Shown: positions 1 through 7,845 of the stretch, one piece after another
How the letters are laid out: the number at the start of each line of letters is the position of its first letter
Numbering within the stretch: position 1 is the first letter of the stretch
Source of the DNA: BD1-7 clade bacterium
GTDB taxonomy: Bacteria; Pseudomonadota; Gammaproteobacteria; Pseudomonadales; DT-91
Direction of reading: 5' to 3'
Assembly: GCA_902705835.1 (NCBI GenBank)
Contig: CACSIN010000006.1
Coordinates: forward strand, 96,156 to 130,613
Length of the DNA: 34,458 bases
The notes under the pieces: generated by a model
The model's database searches: none
Told to the model about the DNA's origin: nothing
What the model saw: only the letters and a program-made list of their open reading frames with translations
Position numbers and translations under genes: made by a program

Positions 1-561
1 CTGGCATTTGTTAGTTTCGGGTTTTATGTCGGTACCAATGAGATGCATTTGGAATCATTGGCGATTACCGATGAGGCGACTGAGCTCCACAACGAACGCT
101 TTTTCAAGCAACGACTGCCAGAAGAAGCTGCACGTGCCGGCCGGTTACGACAGCATTTTGCACTAATTTATCTAAGCCTTGATCATTTTTCTGACATTAA
201 CAGCCTGTATGGGCGTAGCGTTGGTAACAGTGCGCTGAAGTTGATCGCGAATGCCATTAGTGGTGTTGCGCGAAAAGATGAAATTATCGCGAGAGTGGGT
301 GAGGCAGAATTTGTGATTTTGCTGACGGATTGTTCTCAGGGGCAAGCGAATATCGCTGCGGCACGTTTTCTTAAATGTGTCAGCGATGTTGAGTTTCAGG
401 TTGAGAAGGGAAAGCAGATTAGTATCACTGCCAGTATCGGTTTGATCAGCTCAGAAACCAACAACAGTGATGAGTGGCAATTATACACATTTGCTGAAAC
501 TGCCATGTATCGAGCGCGGCGCGATGGTCGCAATCAGGTTGCGGCATACAATATCGATTAA
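1..561 (+). CDS. GGDEF-domain protein, degenerate, 5'-truncated by window edge
   Basis: The reading frame is open from the first base, so the gene begins upstream; the first visible residues (LAFVSFGFYVG) look like the end of a membrane segment. What follows is a complete GGDEF fold: an N-terminal TDEATELHNERFF stretch matching the usual LTGLxNRRxF, a YLSLDHFSDIN stretch matching the metal- and GTP-binding DxDxFKxxND region, the signature loop, SIGLIS, and the closing MYRARRDGRNQV. Diguanylate cyclases make c-di-GMP from two GTP. Here the signature reads GEAEF instead of GGDEF, and the first metal-binding Asp of DxDHF is Ser. Catalysis is therefore unlikely, and the domain is more likely a GTP or c-di-GMP sensor or an allosteric partner. 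It is convergent with dgkA, with a 19-bp gap. Family assignment is firm; loss of activity is inferred from residues. Confidence 0.88.
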   Translation: MAFVSFGFYVGTNEMHLESLAITDEATELHNERFFKQRLPEEAARAGRLRQHFALIYLSLDHFSDINSLYGRSVGNSALKLIANAISGVARKDEIIARVGEAEFVILLTDCSQGQANIAAARFLKCVSDVEFQVEKGKQISITASIGLISSETNNSDEWQLYTFAETAMYRARRDGRNQVAAYNID

Positions 562-580
562 CAATATCTGCGGTATTCTC

Positions 581-991
581 TTAGGATGTCAGCGCCATGC
601 CGAAGCGCTGCCAGCCGATCATTCCCCAGCTGATCATCACCAGTAACAGGCTACACAATACCGCGGCAGACCCCATATCTTTGGCTTGACCTGATAGTTC
701 GTGTTTTTCTACCCCTATGCGATCGACAACGGCTTCGATGGCAGAGTTAATTAATTCAACAATCACCACAAGAATACAGGGAGCGATCAGTAGGATTTGC
801 TGTTCAGCTGTCTCACCTAGCCAAAATGCCAGCGGCAGCATGGCCAGCATGGCGGTAAGCTCCTGGCGAAATGCAGCTTCATACTGCCAAGCCGCACGAA
901 ACCCTTTAAAAGAGTAGTAAAAAGCAAAGAGCATACGTTTAATGCCTCTGCGTCCGGGTTTGTTCATTGTATCAGCGTGCAGTTTAGTCAT
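581..991 (-). CDS. dgkA: Diacylglycerol kinase DgkA
   Basis: This is a small integral-membrane kinase that phosphorylates diacylglycerol to phosphatidic acid, recycling the diacylglycerol released when membrane-derived oligosaccharides take head groups from phospholipids. The protein carries the hallmark AAFRQE near the first helix, then VELINSAIEAVVDRIG and HELSGQAKDMGSAAV, which contain the family's catalytic and metal-binding glutamates. Three hydrophobic segments are visible, as in E. coli DgkA. The ATG used here gives 136 residues; a GTG three codons upstream (base 1000) and an ATG eight codons downstream (base 967, 128 residues) are alternatives, since none has a strong ribosome binding site. 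E. coli DgkA is 122 residues, so the shorter start is plausible. It stands alone, divergent from nadE with about 125 bp between them. Confidence 0.95.
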   Translation of the reverse strand: MTKLHADTMNKPGRRGIKRMLFAFYYSFKGFRAAWQYEAAFRQELTAMLAMLPLAFWLGETAEQQILLIAPCILVVIVELINSAIEAVVDRIGVEKHELSGQAKDMGSAAVLCSLLLVMISWGMIGWQRFGMALTS

Positions 992-1117
992 GGTCACCAC
1001 ATCGGGTTCATGAATGAAAATGTCGGCGGTAAGTGTATAAAATTTAGCGCCATGTTGCTTTATTCGACGCGTTAAATCACCGACAATAGCGCTTTTTTAC
1101 TGCAGGATTGCAAATTT

Positions 1118-2770
1118 ATGCCCCAGACAATCATAGCCATGGCGCAAATTAATACCTTGGTCGGTGATATTAGTGGCAATACTCGTAAAACCATCGATGT
1201 CACCCATCAGGCTATTGCCGAACATCAGGCGGATATTGTGCTGTATCCGGAGCTGACACTCATTGGTTACCCACCAGAAGACCTGTTATTGCGGCCAAGT
1301 GTTGGGCGACGTATCCAGCGTGCGCTTGATGAGCTTTTACAGGCTAGTCGCGAAATGAGCGCAGCGATGGTTGTGGGCGCCCCCATTGTTGAAGATGGCG
1401 TGCTCTACAACGCCGCTTTGGTGATCTACCAAGGCAAGGTTATTAATACCTACTACAAACAAGCCCTGCCCAATTATCAGGTGTTTGATGAGCAGCGTTA
1501 TTTTGCAGCGGGTGATGAAGCGGCGACGTTCGAATTGAATGGAATTACCTTTGGTTTGAGTATTTGTGAAGATATTTGGCATCCGGAACCTACGGCGCAG
1601 TCGCAGATGGTTGGCGCTGATATTTTGTTGAACCTGAATGCTTCGCCATATCATCGGGGCAAGCCTTCCGAGCGTCAGGAATTACTGCAGAAGCGTGCCG
1701 AAGAAACTGGCCTGGGTATCATTTATACCAATGCTGTTGGCGCTCAGGATGAACTTGTTTTTGATGGTGGTTCGATGGCCGTTGGCGGTGATCAAACATT
1801 GTGTGTCAAAGCACCGGGTTACAGCGAAGCGCTGGTACCCGTTGCTGTAGAGAAAACAGACAGCGGAATCATTATGCATCAAGGCGAAGTTACTGAGCCT
1901 ATGGCGCCGCTGGCCTGTGTTTACCAAGCATTGGTGATTGGGCTGCGTGATTACATCAACAAAAATGGTTTTAAAGGTGCACTGCTGGGGTTATCAGGCG
2001 GTATTGATTCTGGGCTGACATTAGCCATCGCTGTGGATGCCTTGGGGCCTGAACGTGTAATGTCTGTCATGATGCCGTTTAAATGGACATCAGAAATGAG
2101 CAAAGAAGACGCTGGGAAGCAGGCAGAGACGTTAGGCGTCGACTATGCCTCGATCGCAATTGAGCCTATGTATGACGCCTTTATGAGCGGGCTTGAGGAT
2201 CAATTTGTTGGAACCGAGAAAGATACTACGGAAGAAAATTTGCAAGCGCGCTGCCGCGGCGTGTTGTTGATGGCGATGTCGAATAAGAAGGGCTATCTGG
2301 TAACCACAACGGGTAACAAATCAGAAAATTCGGTGGGTTATTCAACTCTCTATGGCGATATGGCCGGTGGCTTTAACGTGCTGAAAGATGTGCCGAAGAC
2401 GTTGGTGTATGAATTGGCCCAGTTCCGTAATAATATGGCACGAAAATGTGGCGATGCCGATGCGATTCCACAGCGAGTGATTGATCGACCACCGTCAGCT
2501 GAGCTCGCACCGGATCAAGTTGATGAAGACAGCCTGCCCCCATACGATCAGCTTGATCGTATGCTTGAGCTTTATATCGAGCGCGATTATAGCGCCGATG
2601 AAATTGTTGCGGACGGGTTCGATAAAGAAACGGTTTATCGTATAACGCGATTGGTTGATATTAACGAATACAAACGCCGACAAGCGCCAGTAGGCACACG
2701 TATTACCAAACGTGGTTTTGGTAGAGATCGACGTTACCCGATTACCAATGGTTGGCGCGCGGGCGAGTAA
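1118..2770 (+). CDS. nadE: Glutamine-dependent NAD+ synthetase NadE
   Basis: It catalyses the last step of NAD biosynthesis: ATP-dependent amidation of deamido-NAD+, with ammonia released from glutamine by its own N-terminal domain. The first half is a nitrilase/CN-hydrolase domain with the catalytic triad visible as Glu45 (YPELTLIGYPPEDL), Lys114 (YYKQALPN) and Cys150 (SICEDIW). The second half is the synthetase domain, with the ATP pyrophosphatase P-loop SGGIDSG starting at residue 293 and the TTGNKSE segment that follows in this family. At 550 residues it is the fused two-domain type, unlike the short ammonia-dependent enzyme of E. coli. The ATG is preceded by AGGA about ten bases upstream. 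It is monocistronic, with a long non-coding stretch after it. Confidence 0.97.
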   Translation: MPQTIIAMAQINTLVGDISGNTRKTIDVTHQAIAEHQADIVLYPELTLIGYPPEDLLLRPSVGRRIQRALDELLQASREMSAAMVVGAPIVEDGVLYNAALVIYQGKVINTYYKQALPNYQVFDEQRYFAAGDEAATFELNGITFGLSICEDIWHPEPTAQSQMVGADILLNLNASPYHRGKPSERQELLQKRAEETGLGIIYTNAVGAQDELVFDGGSMAVGGDQTLCVKAPGYSEALVPVAVEKTDSGIIMHQGEVTEPMAPLACVYQALVIGLRDYINKNGFKGALLGLSGGIDSGLTLAIAVDALGPERVMSVMMPFKWTSEMSKEDAGKQAETLGVDYASIAIEPMYDAFMSGLEDQFVGTEKDTTEENLQARCRGVLLMAMSNKKGYLVTTTGNKSENSVGYSTLYGDMAGGFNVLKDVPKTLVYELAQFRNNMARKCGDADAIPQRVIDRPPSAELAPDQVDEDSLPPYDQLDRMLELYIERDYSADEIVADGFDKETVYRITRLVDINEYKRRQAPVGTRITKRGFGRDRRYPITNGWRAGE

Positions 2771-3429
2771 ATCTTGAATGGTCAGCAGCGTATGCATAAA
2801 ACACGTTTATATCGTTAGTGTGTGCTGCTGTATTTTATCCCTCTTAGCTTTCTTATTATCAATAATCGTCTCACTTCATAACGTTTTATCACTTTATGTC
2901 GGTTTGCGAGCTGAGTCTAAAAAAGTGAAATGACGACCTTTTTGGTGCAGGCGTGTATCTATGCTCCGATGTTCGGACTAGCGCCAGTTCCCCCTCCTCT
3001 GTTTATCATTTTACAGGTTTTACGGTTGCCCAATACAACCACTCCTTTCGACGCGCTTAAGCCTATTACTCGCGGGCGTTAGCATATGGGCGTAGTGATA
3101 GCTAACAGCTCTAAATAGTCGACGCTATAGGCTTCATATGTGCCGCAGGTATATCGAGCACTTTCGCCAATGATAGCGACAAGCCCGACATTGATCATTT
3201 CTTGATAATTTGAAACACATTTGTGACTGATGTCGATGAAACTTCTGAGCGCATGCCGGGCCGAAGGAATATCCGCATTGAGGAAACCATAAGAGCATCG
3301 TCAATATGATGATGTTGTTCACAACAGTGGAGTGGACAAGTGTGTTCAGTTGTGAAGTTTCAAAGCAAATCACATAACAGCAGCAGTATGCGATTTGTAT
3401 AATAAGTAATAACTAAGAATGGAAATGGA
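2771..3429. other. Long non-coding stretch between nadE and the sulfotransferase gene
   Basis: About 660 bases hold no convincing gene. The only longer open frame (3134-3373, minus strand) has no family resemblance and no ribosome binding site, and I treat it as chance. A 7-bp inverted repeat (CAGCAGC at 2783-2789, GCTGCTG at 2824-2830) encloses a smaller AAA-CACG-TTT hairpin just after nadE; it could be a weak terminator but lacks a good T-run. A second inverted repeat, GTTAGC (3078-3083) and GCTAAC (3101-3106), has no assigned role. A likely promoter lies at the right end. Confidence 0.6.
3374..3403 (+). promoter_or_regulatory. Probable sigma70 promoter of the sulfotransferase unit
   Basis: A perfect -10 hexamer TATAAT (3398-3403) lies 27 bases before the ATG. 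ATAACA (3374-3379), which matches the -35 consensus at four of six positions, sits 18 bases upstream of it. The position fits transcription of the two-gene unit starting at 3430. No transcript evidence is available. Confidence 0.45.
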
Positions 3430-4104
3430 ATGACACTACAGGTAATTGGAGCCGGTTTTGGCCGTACAGGAACAGTATCACTAAAGCTGGCGTTAGAACA
3501 TTTGGGCGAAGGCCCTTGTTACCATATGTATGAAGCCATGAAACGCCCTCAGCATGATGTCATTTGGCACAATGCAATTAGGGGTAAAAACATCGAATGG
3601 GAGCATATATTTTCAGGCTTTAAGGCTGGAGTGGATTGGCCCGTCGCTTATTTTTGGGAAGATCTATCTCGCTATTACCCGGAGGCAAAATTCATACTCA
3701 GTGTGAGGGATCCAGAGCAATGGTATCAAAGTATTTCCAGAACCATCTTTAAGGTACTGCAAGAAACACCGCTAAACTCTGTTGCCTTGGTGCATCGTAC
3801 GATGACTCGAGCACTAATAAAAGATGGTGTATTCGAGGGAACGATTGAAGACAAATCGCATGTCATAGATATCTACGAAAAACATATCGAAAAAGTTAGG
3901 ACAAGCCTTTCGCCTGAACGGCTGCTTATATTCGATACTCGAGATGGTTGGGAGCCTTTGTGCTCGTTCTTGAATCGTCCCGTTCCTCCCATCCCCTTTC
4001 CTTGTCAAAATGGAAAAAGTGATTTCGATACCATTATGCAATCATGGGAGGGAAATACACTTGCGTACTCAAAACAAATTACAGCAGCAGTTGGTGAATA
4101 TTAA
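3430..4104 (+). CDS. Sulfotransferase family protein
   Basis: The 224-residue product matches the PAPS-dependent sulfotransferase fold (the Sulfotransfer_4 type often found in marine bacteria and eukaryotes). The N-terminal GAGFGRTGTVSLKLALE is the 5'-phosphosulfate loop, a P-loop-like motif, and KFILSVRDPEQWYQS is the 3'-phosphate-binding region with its conserved Arg and Ser. Such enzymes move a sulfuryl group from PAPS to a hydroxyl or amine of a small molecule, lipid or sugar; the acceptor cannot be told from sequence. There is no signal peptide, so it is cytosolic. Its last 44 bases overlap the next gene, suggesting translational coupling. The two genes sit between housekeeping genes, with long non-coding DNA in front and a terminator behind, and by eye are slightly richer in A+T than their flanks, consistent with acquisition as a block. 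Confidence 0.82.
   Translation: MTLQVIGAGFGRTGTVSLKLALEHLGEGPCYHMYEAMKRPQHDVIWHNAIRGKNIEWEHIFSGFKAGVDWPVAYFWEDLSRYYPEAKFILSVRDPEQWYQSISRTIFKVLQETPLNSVALVHRTMTRALIKDGVFEGTIEDKSHVIDIYEKHIEKVRTSLSPERLLIFDTRDGWEPLCSFLNRPVPPIPFPCQNGKSDFDTIMQSWEGNTLAYSKQITAAVGEY
4046..4052 (+). promoter_or_regulatory. Ribosome binding site that decides a TTG start at 4061
   Basis: GGGAGGG lies inside the end of the sulfotransferase gene, exactly eight bases before a TTG in the frame of the next gene. The upstream ATG (4010) and the downstream GTG (4094) have no comparable site, so TTG at 4061 is the best supported start. Confidence 0.6.
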
Positions 4105-4840
4105 TTCTCTTTCAGTGATTGAGCGGCAGCACTTAGCGCGGCGACTACATGCGGAAGTTCATGAAGGTGTGATTGACAATGCTGATGTATCGCGGTTTAC
4201 CCAGAATGTTTTTGAACGAGATAGAGATGTTAATCTGATCCAAACGTTATGTGATGGTGATCGATACATTGGTTATGTAGCGGTAGGCATAGAAGCTATC
4301 GCTATGGATGCAAATGCTCAACACTTTGCGGGCCGAAAGATCGCGCTGGGAACGTTGAGAGTTATGGTTCAACCGGAGTATCGTGGGAAATGGTCTCCGA
4401 GCCCTGTGTTGGCATTTACTATCGTTAAATATAAATGTCTGCATCCATTACGAGTATTCGTTTTATTCAGTGCAGTATTGTCGCCGACGGCATACAGCTT
4501 GCTATTCCGTTTGACTGATGAAATCTATCCTAATTACAAATTTGAAACGCCAAAACTTCAGGCCGAATTCATGAGGATATTTGCTAAAAATGAATGGGGG
4601 CAGGACTATTCTGCATGCTACCCACCTTTTACGGTAGACCTTGGTTCATCCATAAAAAATGAACAAGAGCGTATCCACAGTAAGCGATTTCGAAACCCTC
4701 ATTTCAATTACTACGTTAACACCGGTAATCCAGAATTCATGCATGGCAAGGCGCTGATTATTGTTGCTCTGCTTCCTCTTTCGCAACTTTTCGTGATAGC
4801 AAAGAAGATGTTGCGGTCTAGGAAGCTGTCTCGGCGGTGA
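4061..4840 (+). CDS. Uncharacterised protein, GNAT acyltransferase-like
   Basis: I do not recognise a named family. Read from the TTG at 4061 the product has 259 residues. A central segment, LGTLRVMVQPEYRGKW followed by a helix and then FVLFSAVLSPTAYSLL, resembles the GNAT core: a beta strand leading to an R/Q-x-x-G-x-G/A-like acetyl-CoA pyrophosphate loop, then a strand with an Asn/Ser-Pro-x-x-Tyr pattern. The loop is not canonical (PEYRGKWSPSP). Near the C terminus a hydrophobic stretch (ALIIVALLPLSQLFVIA) followed by basic residues suggests a membrane anchor. Because it overlaps the sulfotransferase gene, the two products probably act on the same metabolite, for example a lipid modified at the membrane; this is inference. 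An ATG at 4010 would give 276 residues but has no ribosome binding site. Confidence 0.6.
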   Translation: MRTQNKLQQQLVNINSLSVIERQHLARRLHAEVHEGVIDNADVSRFTQNVFERDRDVNLIQTLCDGDRYIGYVAVGIEAIAMDANAQHFAGRKIALGTLRVMVQPEYRGKWSPSPVLAFTIVKYKCLHPLRVFVLFSAVLSPTAYSLLFRLTDEIYPNYKFETPKLQAEFMRIFAKNEWGQDYSACYPPFTVDLGSSIKNEQERIHSKRFRNPHFNYYVNTGNPEFMHGKALIIVALLPLSQLFVIAKKMLRSRKLSRR

Positions 4841-5021
4841 TTGATAGGACATGGCAAGCTCCTCGTATGCCATGAGGGTGAGCGTGAGTTCTTTGGCTGG
4901 TGTTGTATCTTGGGTAAAACGGAATGGACACAAGGCGGCGGTTTGTTTTCGTTTTGGTGCTGTTCGATTGATACTTGTGCCAATAAGGCAATGATATGCC
5001 ATTGCTGGAAATTGCGCAGAC

Positions 5022-5063
5022 GCACAAAAAAACGAACCGTAAATAGTTCGCTTTTTTATGTGC
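5022..5063. terminator. Bidirectional Rho-independent terminator
   Basis: The left arm GCAC-AAAAAAA-CGAAC (5022-5037) pairs almost perfectly with GTTCG-CTTTTTTAT-GTGC (5046-5063) around an eight-base loop. A/T runs on both sides give U-tracts in both directions. It lies between the converging sulfotransferase/GNAT unit (plus strand) and bamD (minus strand), so it can end both transcripts. Confidence 0.75.
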
Positions 5064-5107
5064 GCTTGATGTAGCCGTAAGGTATTTGCTAAACCACACG
5101 ATACTAC

Positions 5108-5947
5108 TTAAAGCTTGTTCTTCGGACGGCTATAACCTGAAGTACCATCTTCAGCAGCTTGAAGCTCAGACGTTTTCAGTGTGTATTCCGGGTTAAACTT
5201 GCCGTTTTTCAATGAGTGGTGCTTAGGGAAGTTGACTCGCAGCACTTCCAAGCTGTCTTCTGCCAAATCGGGTAAGCCCATGGCATTGTAGCCTTGAACC
5301 ATAATGGCCAGTGCATCACCGACGGCAGGTGTCTCCTGGAAATGCTCAACCACGTATGAACCGCGGTTTACAGCAGCCATATATGCGGCACGGCGCATGT
5401 AGAAATCAGCAACGTGTACTTCGTGACGTGCAAGAATATTACGCAAGAAGATCATACGGCCGCGCGCGTCGGCAGCAAAACGGCTATCGGGGTATTTGGA
5501 CAATAATTCGGCAAAATCGTTGAAAGAGTCACGTGCGGTACCGGGGTCACGCTTGGCCATATCCATGTTGAAAAAGCGGTCAAATAAGGTCCGATTGGCA
5601 TCAAAATTTGCCAGGCCCTTGTAGTAATAGGCATAATCCGCTTCCGGATGTTGCGGATGCAGTCGTGTGAAACGGTCTGCAGATGCAATTGCAGCTTCGT
5701 ATTCCTGCGATTGGTAATAAGCCGTAATGATTTCCAGCTGGGATTGTTCAGCGTATTTGCCAAATGGGAAACGTGTTTCCAGCGCCTGATAGGCTTCGAC
5801 CGCTTTGTTAAACTTGCGGTCAACCATGTAAGAGCGAGCTTTTTGATAAAGCTGATCTTCACTGAGGTTATCGAACTGGTTCTTGGATTGGCCTGCACAG
5901 GCCGCCAGAAACAGGCAGCTGAAGATAACAAGGAGGAAGCTCCGCAT
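5108..5947 (-). CDS. bamD: Outer membrane protein assembly lipoprotein BamD
   Basis: BamD is the essential lipoprotein subunit of the BAM complex that folds and inserts beta-barrel proteins into the outer membrane. The chosen ATG (5947) gives MRSFLLVIFSCLFLAAC, a typical type II signal peptide with the lipidated Cys at residue 17; an in-frame ATG ten codons upstream (5977) would put charged residues in front of it and has no ribosome binding site. The mature part is a series of tetratricopeptide-like helix pairs, with YQKARSYMVDRKFNKAVEAY, RFPFGKYAEQSQLEIITAYY and KYPDSRFAADARGRMIFLRN characteristic of the family. The mature C terminus is slightly longer than in E. coli (279 versus 245 residues in total). 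It is divergent from rluD, as in E. coli (yfiO-rluD-yfiH). Confidence 0.96.
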   Translation of the reverse strand: MRSFLLVIFSCLFLAACAGQSKNQFDNLSEDQLYQKARSYMVDRKFNKAVEAYQALETRFPFGKYAEQSQLEIITAYYQSQEYEAAIASADRFTRLHPQHPEADYAYYYKGLANFDANRTLFDRFFNMDMAKRDPGTARDSFNDFAELLSKYPDSRFAADARGRMIFLRNILARHEVHVADFYMRRAAYMAAVNRGSYVVEHFQETPAVGDALAIMVQGYNAMGLPDLAEDSLEVLRVNFPKHHSLKNGKFNPEYTLKTSELQAAEDGTSGYSRPKNKL

Positions 5948-6049
5948 GAATGGATCTCTTTTATTATTAATCTGCATTAGAATAACGGCTATTTAATCAC
6001 AAAGTCGTTTTAAACCCAAATACCGGCAATCTCTAAAAACAGGGCCTTT

Positions 6050-7021
6050 ATGCCAACGCAAGAACACATACACCTGACAGCCGTTGTTTCTGAAGAACAT
6101 GATCTTGAGCGTTTCGACGTGGCAACCTCACATGCATTTCCTGACTATTCGCGTTCGCGCCTGCAACAATGGATTAAAAGCGGCGAGATTACGCTAGACG
6201 GCGCTAAGGCTCGCCCGAAGGATAAGGTCTTTGAAGGGCAAGCGATTTTACTGGATGTCACCATTGAAATTGAGGATGAGGCTGATAGAGCTCAACCAAT
6301 TGACCTTGATATCGTTCATGAAGATGACAGCTTGATTGTGATCAACAAGCCCGTTGGGCTTGTTGTGCATCCAGCGGCAGGGCATTCCGACAGCACACTT
6401 ATGAATGGCTTGTTATATCACGCACCGGAATTAGCTAATATTCCCCGTGCTGGCATTGTTCACCGATTAGATAAAGATACTTCAGGTCTGATGGTGGTCG
6501 CCAAAACCTTGCCTGCTCACCATTCCTTGATTGGGCAGTTGCAAGAACGTTCGGTATCCCGACAGTACTATGCGATTGTGCAGGGGGTGATGACCGCAGG
6601 AGGCACTGTAGAAGAACCCATCGGGCGTCACCCCCGCGATCGCCAAAAGCAGGCTGTGGTCCCATTTGGTGGTAAAGAAGCTATCACGCATTACCGTGTA
6701 GTCGATCGCTTCAGAGCGCATACGTTGGTGCGTTGCCAGCTTGAAACAGGGCGTACTCATCAGATTCGTGTGCATATGGCGCACATTCGTTATCCGCTGT
6801 TAGGTGATAAAACCTATGCTGGGCGCCCAAAAATTCCGAAAGCCTCGTCACCTGAGTTCACGCATGCGCTGCAGCGCTTTCCGCGTCAAGCATTGCACGC
6901 ATTTCGCCTAGGTTTAAATCACCCGGAAGATGGCGAATATTGTGAGTGGGAAATTGATATGCCCGACGACATGCAAGCATTGCTCGGTGCCATGGCTAGT
7001 GATCAGCGCGAGCATTCATGA
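6050..7021 (+). CDS. rluD: 23S rRNA pseudouridine synthase RluD
   Basis: RluD converts three uridines in helix 69 of 23S rRNA (1911, 1915 and 1917 in E. coli numbering) to pseudouridine, needed for proper 50S maturation and termination. An N-terminal S4 RNA-binding domain (RSRLQQWIKSGEITLDG) precedes the catalytic domain. The signature HRLDKDTSGLMV contains the catalytic Asp141, and the later GRTHQIRVHMA motif is also present. Its length of 323 residues is normal. A weak AGGG sits five bases before the ATG. The stop overlaps the start of pgeF by four bases (ATGA), so the two are translationally coupled. Confidence 0.97.
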   Translation: MPTQEHIHLTAVVSEEHDLERFDVATSHAFPDYSRSRLQQWIKSGEITLDGAKARPKDKVFEGQAILLDVTIEIEDEADRAQPIDLDIVHEDDSLIVINKPVGLVVHPAAGHSDSTLMNGLLYHAPELANIPRAGIVHRLDKDTSGLMVVAKTLPAHHSLIGQLQERSVSRQYYAIVQGVMTAGGTVEEPIGRHPRDRQKQAVVPFGGKEAITHYRVVDRFRAHTLVRCQLETGRTHQIRVHMAHIRYPLLGDKTYAGRPKIPKASSPEFTHALQRFPRQALHAFRLGLNHPEDGEYCEWEIDMPDDMQALLGAMASDQREHS

Positions 7022-7830
7022 GTGTGATTACTGCTGATTGGCCGTTGGCTGATCGAGTGATTGCAGGATGTACTTCGCGAATGAACGGGGCTAGTGTCGC
7101 GCCCTTTAAGTCAAATAATTTGGCTTACCATGTGAATGATAAGCCAGCGGCCGTTACTGCAAATCGACAGGCTCTGGATGCTCAAGTTCAGCGTATTGCC
7201 GGTGTAGGTAGCCCTTTCAACTGGCAATGGCTAAATCAAGTTCATGGCACCTCAGTGGTTGAAGCTTCCGCGACTAATTCACAAGACTTATCGCAGTCAG
7301 ATGCTCCGGCAGCCGATGCCTGCTGGGCCGACAAGCCTTATCATGTTTGTGCGGTGATGACGGCTGACTGCCTGCCTGTGCTGATTTGTGATGAAACGGC
7401 AACGGTAGCTGCGGCCATTCATGCCGGGTGGCGTGGGCTTGCCGCGGGCGTGATCGAAAATACACTAACGGCAATTAAACAACGTCACTCGGAGCTGAGC
7501 TTGATGGCCTGGCTTGGGCCGGCAATTGGCCCTTCAGCATTCGAGGTTGGCGAGGATGTTCGGCAGGCGTTTGTGGCAGATGCGGATATCGGGCCTGTTG
7601 AACATAAAGAAGCAGATGCTGCCTTTAAACCGCTGCAGGTTGCTGGCAAGTATCATGCAGATCTCTATCAATTGGCGAGACTGCGTTTAGCGCGGGCGGG
7701 TATTTCTGCTGTCTATGGCGGTGATTTTTGTACGTTTACCGAGCTCGACCGGTTTTATTCCTATCGTAGAGACGGTCGAACTGGTCGAATGGCAAGTTTT
7801 ATTGCTTTGCTGCCTCCCTCAGGCAGCTGA
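7018..7830 (+). CDS. pgeF: Peptidoglycan editing factor PgeF (YfiH, laccase-like domain)
   Basis: This family of cytosolic enzymes, formerly annotated as laccase-like polyphenol oxidases, is linked in E. coli to removal of wrongly incorporated L-Ser from peptidoglycan precursors; related proteins act on purine nucleosides. The three zinc ligands are visible: His76 (NQVHGT), Cys118 (TADCLPV) and His135 (IHAGWRG). LGPAIGPSAFEVG and the C-terminal FYSYRRDGRTGRMAS are further family signatures. Its length of 270 residues is close to the E. coli protein. It overlaps rluD by four bases, preserving the rluD-pgeF order. The clpB gene that follows in E. coli is not here; a lipoprotein gene converges instead. 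Confidence 0.94.
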   Translation: MSVITADWPLADRVIAGCTSRMNGASVAPFKSNNLAYHVNDKPAAVTANRQALDAQVQRIAGVGSPFNWQWLNQVHGTSVVEASATNSQDLSQSDAPAADACWADKPYHVCAVMTADCLPVLICDETATVAAAIHAGWRGLAAGVIENTLTAIKQRHSELSLMAWLGPAIGPSAFEVGEDVRQAFVADADIGPVEHKEADAAFKPLQVAGKYHADLYQLARLRLARAGISAVYGGDFCTFTELDRFYSYRRDGRTGRMASFIALLPPSGS

Positions 7831-7845
7831 TTTAAATCCTACCCG

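Noticed and set aside
3029-3106. Possible integron attC-like site (GGGCGTTAGC and GCTAAC)
   Set aside because: The GTT half precedes the AAC half, the reverse of an attC site; no matching RYYYAAC lies at the proper distance upstream, and no integrase gene or cassette pattern is seen.
3134-3373. 79-codon open frame on the minus strand
   Set aside because: It has no ribosome binding site, no family resemblance and odd composition; it overlaps the probable promoter region of the sulfotransferase unit.
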